NCBI GenBank assembly: GCA_904501765.1
Contig: CAJGCM010000080.1
Location: forward strand, 1 to 9,390
Length of the DNA stretch: 9,390 bases
Direction: 5' to 3'
From: an uncultured Clostridia bacterium
GTDB taxonomy: Bacteria; Bacillota; Clostridia; Oscillospirales; CAG-272
Part shown: positions 6,092 through 9,390 of the stretch, one piece after another
Layout: each line of letters opens with the position of its first letter
Position numbering within the stretch: the first letter of the stretch is position 1
The notes under the pieces: model-generated
Databases searched by the model: none
Seen by the model: the letters and a program-made list of their open reading frames with translations, nothing else
Told to the model about the DNA's origin: nothing
Position numbers and translations under genes: made by a program

Positions 6092-6979
6092 CTACTTTTC
6101 TTCGTGTAATTCAACCTTACCGCCGCCTTTAAGCTGTATGAAAATTCCGAGGACAATAATAACAAGTCCTGCGACGGACCACGGCTCTATCGGCTCCTTC
6201 AGGATAAAGAAGGTCCATACCAAAGAAATAAAGGGTGTTACGTAGGCTAAATTTGAAATCCTTGCCGTCCCGCCCAGCCTCAGCGCCAGCGCCCAGGTTA
6301 CGGTAGCAATACCCATTACGAAAATTCCGTTCCAGGCAAGCCCCAGAAGCTGAAGAGCATCAGGCTTTATTTCCCCGCCCACGAATAAATTTATTATTGC
6401 GGAAAGAATAAAGGTGGCGAAGAAGGAGAGCATCATAGAATTTTGCTCGTCATAGCTCCATTTTTGGTTCAATGCGGTAAATATACCGTATGAAACCGCC
6501 GCAAGCACGCACAAACCCGCTCCTGCAAGGGTTTCAAAATTAAAATTAAGAAGCTCGTTTCCCGCAACCGTGAGAACTCCCAAAAAGGACAGGATAATAG
6601 CAATACACTTACGAATCGTAAGCTTTTCTTTAAGTATAATACACGCAAAAACCACGCTCATTATCGGCCATAGATAATTTATTATAAACGCCTGCGATGC
6701 CGCCATTCTTGCCGTTCCCAAATAAAGGAACACGTAATATAAAAACGTCCCTGGAATACAAATAAGCAGCGTGATGGCGTAATCCTTTATACGGTACTCC
6801 TTAAGCTGCTTGATTTTCCCCGTTATAACGTTAGCTGCAAGCAGTGCCGCTGCGGCAAAAAACGAGCTGAACATAAGAACCTGAAAGCTATTCATTGTCC
6901 CAAGCAAAAGCTTGGATATGGTAGCAAGGGTGGACCATAAAATAATTGATATCCCCGCAAATAAATACGCCGTCTTCAT
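6092..6979 (-). CDS. EamA/DMT-family transporter
   Basis: 295 residues from the ATG at 6979. Ten hydrophobic segments fall into two EamA repeats; each ends with the family's glutamate motif (WPIMSVVFACIILKEKLT in the first half, TPFISLVWTFFILKEPIEP in the second), and the last helix GLVIIVLGIFIQL is followed by a charged tail. This is an inner-membrane drug/metabolite transporter, usually an exporter of amino acids or related metabolites; the substrate is not readable. I prefer the ATG over a GTG at 7000, which would add seven polar residues (MGHWLSF) and has no ribosome binding site; the ATG itself has only a weak one. It is transcribed alone, away from the riboswitch-controlled symporter. 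Confidence 0.88.
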   Translation of the reverse strand: MKTAYLFAGISIILWSTLATISKLLLGTMNSFQVLMFSSFFAAAALLAANVITGKIKQLKEYRIKDYAITLLICIPGTFLYYVFLYLGTARMAASQAFIINYLWPIMSVVFACIILKEKLTIRKCIAIILSFLGVLTVAGNELLNFNFETLAGAGLCVLAAVSYGIFTALNQKWSYDEQNSMMLSFFATFILSAIINLFVGGEIKPDALQLLGLAWNGIFVMGIATVTWALALRLGGTARISNLAYVTPFISLVWTFFILKEPIEPWSVAGLVIIVLGIFIQLKGGGKVELHEEK

Positions 6980-7030
6980 AAAACTCAGCCAATGCCCCAC
7001 TTTTTCTGATTTTTTGATTCAAGCATCACG

Positions 7031-7059
7031 ATTATATCACACCTCTTCCGTTTTTTCAA
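7031..7059 (-). promoter_or_regulatory. Promoter of the EamA transporter gene
   Basis: Minus-strand boxes are TTGAAA (7059-7054), a 17-bp spacer, and TATAAT (7036-7031) preceded by TG one base upstream (extended -10). The leader to the ATG at 6979 is about 45 nt. The -35 box is 39 bp from that of the divergent riboswitch promoter. Confidence 0.8.
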
Positions 7060-7098
7060 CAAAAAACAAATAAAAAACAAAAAGCTAAAGGAAAGCTA

Positions 7099-7127
7099 TT
7101 GACTTTCGCCTTCCCAAGTGCTAAAAT
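7099..7127 (+). promoter_or_regulatory. Promoter of the glycine riboswitch-symporter transcript
   Basis: TTGACT (7099-7104), a 17-bp spacer and TAAAAT (7122-7127). Transcription should start near 7134, shortly before the riboswitch leader. A-rich tracts lie just upstream (7061-7090) and could act as an UP element. Confidence 0.75.
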
Positions 7128-7145
7128 GTGGTATCAAACTGAATA

Positions 7146-7319
7146 AAGCTAAATGAAATCAGCAGGAGATTAGGCGAAAGCCTTTCCAAAGGGGTAATAC
7201 TCTCGGGTGTCGATGACAGGGACTGCTGACGGATAGCAATCTGGAGAAGTCCGCTTTAATGCGGGTGCCGAAGGGGCAAGAGGCGCTCTGCCATAATCTC
7301 TCAGGCAAAAGGACAGATT
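7146..7319 (+). promoter_or_regulatory. Tandem glycine riboswitch
   Basis: Two glycine aptamers in a row. Aptamer I: P1 is a 7-bp helix (7159-7165 with 7223-7229), with GGAGA, an AGGC-GAAA-GCCT hairpin (7172-7183), CCAAAGGGGTAA and CTCTCGGG...GATGACAG. Aptamer II: P1 is AATCTG (7238-7243) with CAGATT (7314-7319), with GGAGA, a CCGC/GCGG hairpin (7251-7264), GCCGAAGGGGCAA and CTCTCAGGCAAAAGGACAG, which is close to the family consensus. The linker is only about 8 nt (7230-7237). GCTA in the leader (7148-7151) pairs with TAGC in the linker (7234-7237), and TGA opposite GA gives the known leader-linker kink-turn (P0). The gene behind it is an AGCS symporter, a well-known target of glycine riboswitches. 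Class very sure, switching direction not. Confidence 0.95.
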
Positions 7320-7370
7320 ATTTTTCACAAGGCAAATTTTTACGTAACGTCTTGTACCGTCTTCTCTTTC

Positions 7371-7408
7371 TCACCGCTATCCTTAGGTTAGCGGTGATTT
7401 TGTTTTGT
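7371..7408 (+). terminator. Riboswitch intrinsic terminator (expression platform)
   Basis: TCACCGCTA (7371-7379) pairs with TAGCGGTGA (7389-7397) around a 9-nt loop, followed by the T-rich TTTTGTTTTGTT. It lies between aptamer II and the symporter's ribosome binding site, so it is the likely on/off element. The 5' arm and loop (GCTATCC, 7376-7382) also match the aptamer linker, giving an alternative pairing. Confidence 0.85.
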
Positions 7409-7440
7409 TCGGTTGAATTTTTAAAGGGAGGTTCATTGTA

Positions 7441-8994
7441 ATGAACGAAATCTTACAGGCAATCGAAGGCGTAAACGGTCAGATTAACGGCGTTATATGG
7501 GGCGCTTTCGGCTTGCTTCTTCTCGTGGGCACGGGAATACTCATAACCGTCCTCACAAAATTCTTCCAAATTTCCCATATCGGACTGTGGTTTAAGAACA
7601 CTATCGGAAGCCTCTTCAAAAAGGACGTGCTCAGCCACAGTAAGGAGAAGGGCTCTATATCCCCCTTCCAGGCGCTTTGCACAGCTCTTGCCGCAACGGT
7701 GGGAACGGGTAATATCGCAGGTGTCGCAGCCGCTATTTGCATAGGCGGAGCAGGCGCTGTCTTCTGGATGTGGGTTGCCGCTTTCTTCGGTATGATGACT
7801 AACTATGCGGAAAACGTCCTCGGAATTTACTACCGCCGCAAAAACGAAAACGGTGAATGGTCGGGCGGTGCTATGTACTATCTCGCTGACGGTCTTGGCG
7901 GCAAAAAAGGAATGAAGCACGTAGGAAAAATCCTCGCCATTCTCTTCTGCGTTTTCGCAATGCTCGCCTCCTTCGGTATCGGAAGCATGGGTCAGGTAAA
8001 CAAGATAGTTACCAACGTATCCTCTGCCTTTGATATCCCCGCTATCTCCTCCATAGAGGTGTTCTCGGGCGTTTCTCTTTATAACGTTATCCTCGGTGCT
8101 GTAATAATGGCTCTCGTTGCTCTTATTACCCTCGGCGGTCTTAAGAGAATCGCTAACGTTGCGGAGAAGGTAGTTCCTTTCATGGTGGTTTTATTCATTC
8201 TCGGCTCTCTCGTTATTATCGGCGTTAACTGCAACAACATTCTTCCCGCCTTTGGCGCAATTTTCAAAAACGCATTCTGCCCCGAGGCATTTGTGGGCGG
8301 CGGCATCGGCGCTATTATCGGAAAGGTTATCACCCAGGGCTTCAAGAGAGGCGTATTCTCTAACGAAGCAGGTCTTGGTTCCTCCGTTATGGTTCACTCC
8401 AACTCCAACGTAAAAGAGCCTGTAAAACAGGGTATGTGGGGCATATTCGAGGTCTTTGCCGACACTATGATAGTCTGCACTATGACTGCGCTCGTTATCC
8501 TCACTGCAGGCGGTCTTGACGGCGGCGTGTTCAACGTTCTGACCGGTGAAATTGCAGAGGGCTACACCGACGCAACCCTCGTGGGCGGCGCCTTCAACTC
8601 GGTGTTCTCCTGGTTTGGTATAGGTGAGAAATTCATAGCTATCGCTATGTTCCTCTTCGCCTTCACCACCGTTCTCGGCTGGTCCCACTACGGCTCAAAG
8701 GCTTGGGAATATCTCTTCGGCGCAAAGACAACCTTCGTATTCCGTATTATACACGTATGCACGGTTATCCTCGGCGCAGTCCTTACCTCCTCCCTCGCTT
8801 GGGATATTTCGGACACCTTCAACGGCCTTATGATGATTCCCAACCTTATCGGCGTTATCGTGCTTTCCCCCATAGTCGTCAAAATAACTAAAAACTACCT
8901 GAGGCGAAAAAAGGGAGAGGACATCGAGCCTCTATACAACTTTGACCCCGACGTACAAGCCGCCGAGGTCGCAAGAGTATACGAGGAAGAATAA
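7441..8994 (+). CDS. Sodium:alanine/glycine symporter (AGCS family)
   Basis: 517 residues, normal for the alanine/glycine:cation symporter family (AlsT/DagA/AgcS type). It sits in the cytoplasmic membrane and takes up alanine or glycine with Na+ (known for the family). Family features: the first helix WGAFGLLLLVGTGILITV, the conserved FQALCTALAATVGTGNIAGV (76-95), the following AEN block and GEWSGGAMYYL (138-148), FKRGVFSNEAGLGSS (301-315), and about ten to eleven hydrophobic helices. The C-terminal tail is hydrophilic and acidic. The ATG at 7441 has GGGAGG 9 nt upstream. It is controlled by the tandem glycine riboswitch and terminator in its leader, which supports glycine (and/or alanine) as substrate. 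Transcription ends at the hairpin at 9051-9100. Confidence 0.95.
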   Translation: MNEILQAIEGVNGQINGVIWGAFGLLLLVGTGILITVLTKFFQISHIGLWFKNTIGSLFKKDVLSHSKEKGSISPFQALCTALAATVGTGNIAGVAAAICIGGAGAVFWMWVAAFFGMMTNYAENVLGIYYRRKNENGEWSGGAMYYLADGLGGKKGMKHVGKILAILFCVFAMLASFGIGSMGQVNKIVTNVSSAFDIPAISSIEVFSGVSLYNVILGAVIMALVALITLGGLKRIANVAEKVVPFMVVLFILGSLVIIGVNCNNILPAFGAIFKNAFCPEAFVGGGIGAIIGKVITQGFKRGVFSNEAGLGSSVMVHSNSNVKEPVKQGMWGIFEVFADTMIVCTMTALVILTAGGLDGGVFNVLTGEIAEGYTDATLVGGAFNSVFSWFGIGEKFIAIAMFLFAFTTVLGWSHYGSKAWEYLFGAKTTFVFRIIHVCTVILGAVLTSSLAWDISDTFNGLMMIPNLIGVIVLSPIVVKITKNYLRRKKGEDIEPLYNFDPDVQAAEVARVYEEE

Positions 8995-9050
8995 AAACTT
9001 TAATAAAATTTTAAAAAACCAAAGGTTTTCAACCTTAATTCCCCTTGTTT

Positions 9051-9100
9051 TAAATAAAGAAGAGGTGCAGCACGATTTGTGCGCACCTCTTCTTTATTTA
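9051..9100. terminator. Long terminator hairpin between symporter and lactonase genes
   Basis: A perfect 18-bp outer stem (9051-9068 with 9083-9100) continues, after one bulged A, into an inner GCAC/GTGC stem (9070-9073 with 9079-9082) with a 5-nt loop. The A/T-rich base of the stem gives TTCTTTATTTA on the exit side in both directions, so it can serve both convergent genes, best for the plus strand. Confidence 0.85.
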
Positions 9101-9141
9101 GTTATAACTGAACGGCGCAACACATTAATCTCTAATCAAAA

Positions 9142-9390
9142 TTAATCTACAAACAGTATGCTGCTTGGATTTACTCCGTCGTCAAGTTTCGTGATGCCAA
9201 CAGTCCTCACTCTCTCTAACAGAGGGGCACTATCAGAGTAGAAATAACGGTAGACCTCGACCTCGTCCGAGCGTTGTCCTGCGGCAAGAAGCCACTTGCC
9301 AGACGGTGAGAAACAACAATCCCTTGGCCACTTGGGCGTCTTAACGCTTCCGTTTTTGATTAGCTTTCCGTTCTGGCAGACAGTGAAGAA
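9142..9390 (-). CDS. Lactonase-type beta-propeller protein, C-terminal part
   Basis: The right edge cuts this gene; only the last 82 residues and the TAA at 9144-9142 are present, and the frame is open all the way to base 9390. The visible segment includes WPRDCCFSPSGKWLLAAG followed by QRSDEVEVYRY, which is the 'PRDFAFSPDGKFLLVANQ.S..V.VF' blade pattern of the lactonase family (6-phosphogluconolactonase-like, seven-bladed propeller). The remaining residues (VNPSSILFVD) form the closing strand. Role inferred from the family: hydrolysis of a sugar lactone in the cytoplasm, though many members have unknown substrates. It runs towards the symporter gene and shares the terminator at 9051-9100. 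No frameshift seen in the visible part. Confidence 0.72.
   Translation of the reverse strand, partial: FFTVCQNGKLIKNGSVKTPKWPRDCCFSPSGKWLLAAGQRSDEVEVYRYFYSDSAPLLERVRTVGITKLDDGVNPSSILFVD

Noticed and set aside
6980..7000. GTG start of the EamA gene at 7000
   Set aside because: No ribosome binding site and the added residues are not typical; the ATG at 6979 starts directly before the first membrane helix.
7259..7441. A 60-codon plus-strand reading frame before the symporter gene
   Set aside because: It runs through aptamer II and the terminator of the riboswitch; no ribosome binding site and no protein-like pattern.
9015..9029. AAAACC-AAA-GGTTTT as the symporter terminator
   Set aside because: A weak A/T-rich 6-bp stem without a following T run; the 18-bp hairpin at 9051-9100 is far better. 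It shares the 11-mer AAAACCAAAGG with 2104-2114, probably by chance.
1..9390. Defence system, mobile element, CRISPR or phage island
   Set aside because: No transposase, integrase, nuclease, toxin-antitoxin pair, spaced repeats or attachment-site duplications could be found; base use looks even across the window.

Overview
The window looks like a piece of a low-to-mid GC Firmicutes chromosome, most likely a gut-type Clostridia (Oscillospirales-like). The basis is the PadR / DUF1700 / DUF4097 operon, the sigma-A promoters with near-consensus boxes and 17-bp spacers, AGGAGG-type ribosome binding sites, and a tandem glycine riboswitch ahead of an AGCS symporter. The genus assignment is inference. 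I see no phage, insertion sequence, CRISPR, rRNA or tRNA signal.

Left part, minus strand (28-4948). Reading in the direction of transcription there is first a PadR - DUF1700 - DUF4097 operon (4948 to 3008): a transcription regulator, a membrane regulator and a membrane-anchored beta-repeat protein, tightly packed behind a near-perfect promoter with operator-like dyads. Next comes an AraC/XylS-family regulator (2969-2160). Immediately after its stop codon lies a compact regulatory segment: two 11-bp direct repeats 21 bp apart, directly followed by a good sigma-A promoter. That promoter drives a two-gene unit of iron-sulphur proteins, a QueG/reductive-dehalogenase-like ferredoxin-domain protein (2064-1051) and a U32-peptidase-like protein with two cysteine groups (1047-28). 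The simplest reading is that the AraC protein activates the neighbouring pair.

Middle. Divergent from padR is a single-gene unit for a TIM-barrel sugar isomerase/epimerase (5099-5962) with its own extended -10 promoter. A strong two-way terminator (6041-6080) separates it from a convergent EamA/DMT-family transporter (6979-6092).

Right part. Divergent from the EamA gene, a sigma-A promoter leads into a tandem glycine riboswitch (about 7146-7319), an intrinsic terminator (7371-7408) and an AGCS-family sodium:alanine/glycine symporter (7441-8994). The linker between the two aptamers can pair either with the leader (P0/kink-turn) or with the terminator's 5' arm, which suggests a concrete switching mechanism. 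A long terminator hairpin (9051-9100) separates this from the C-terminal end of a convergent lactonase-type beta-propeller gene cut by the right edge (9390-9142).

Most genes belong to known families. The most noteworthy points are the AraC-site/promoter module with a third identical 15-bp copy inside the U32-like gene, the pairing of two unusual iron-sulphur proteins, and the riboswitch linker/terminator complementarity.
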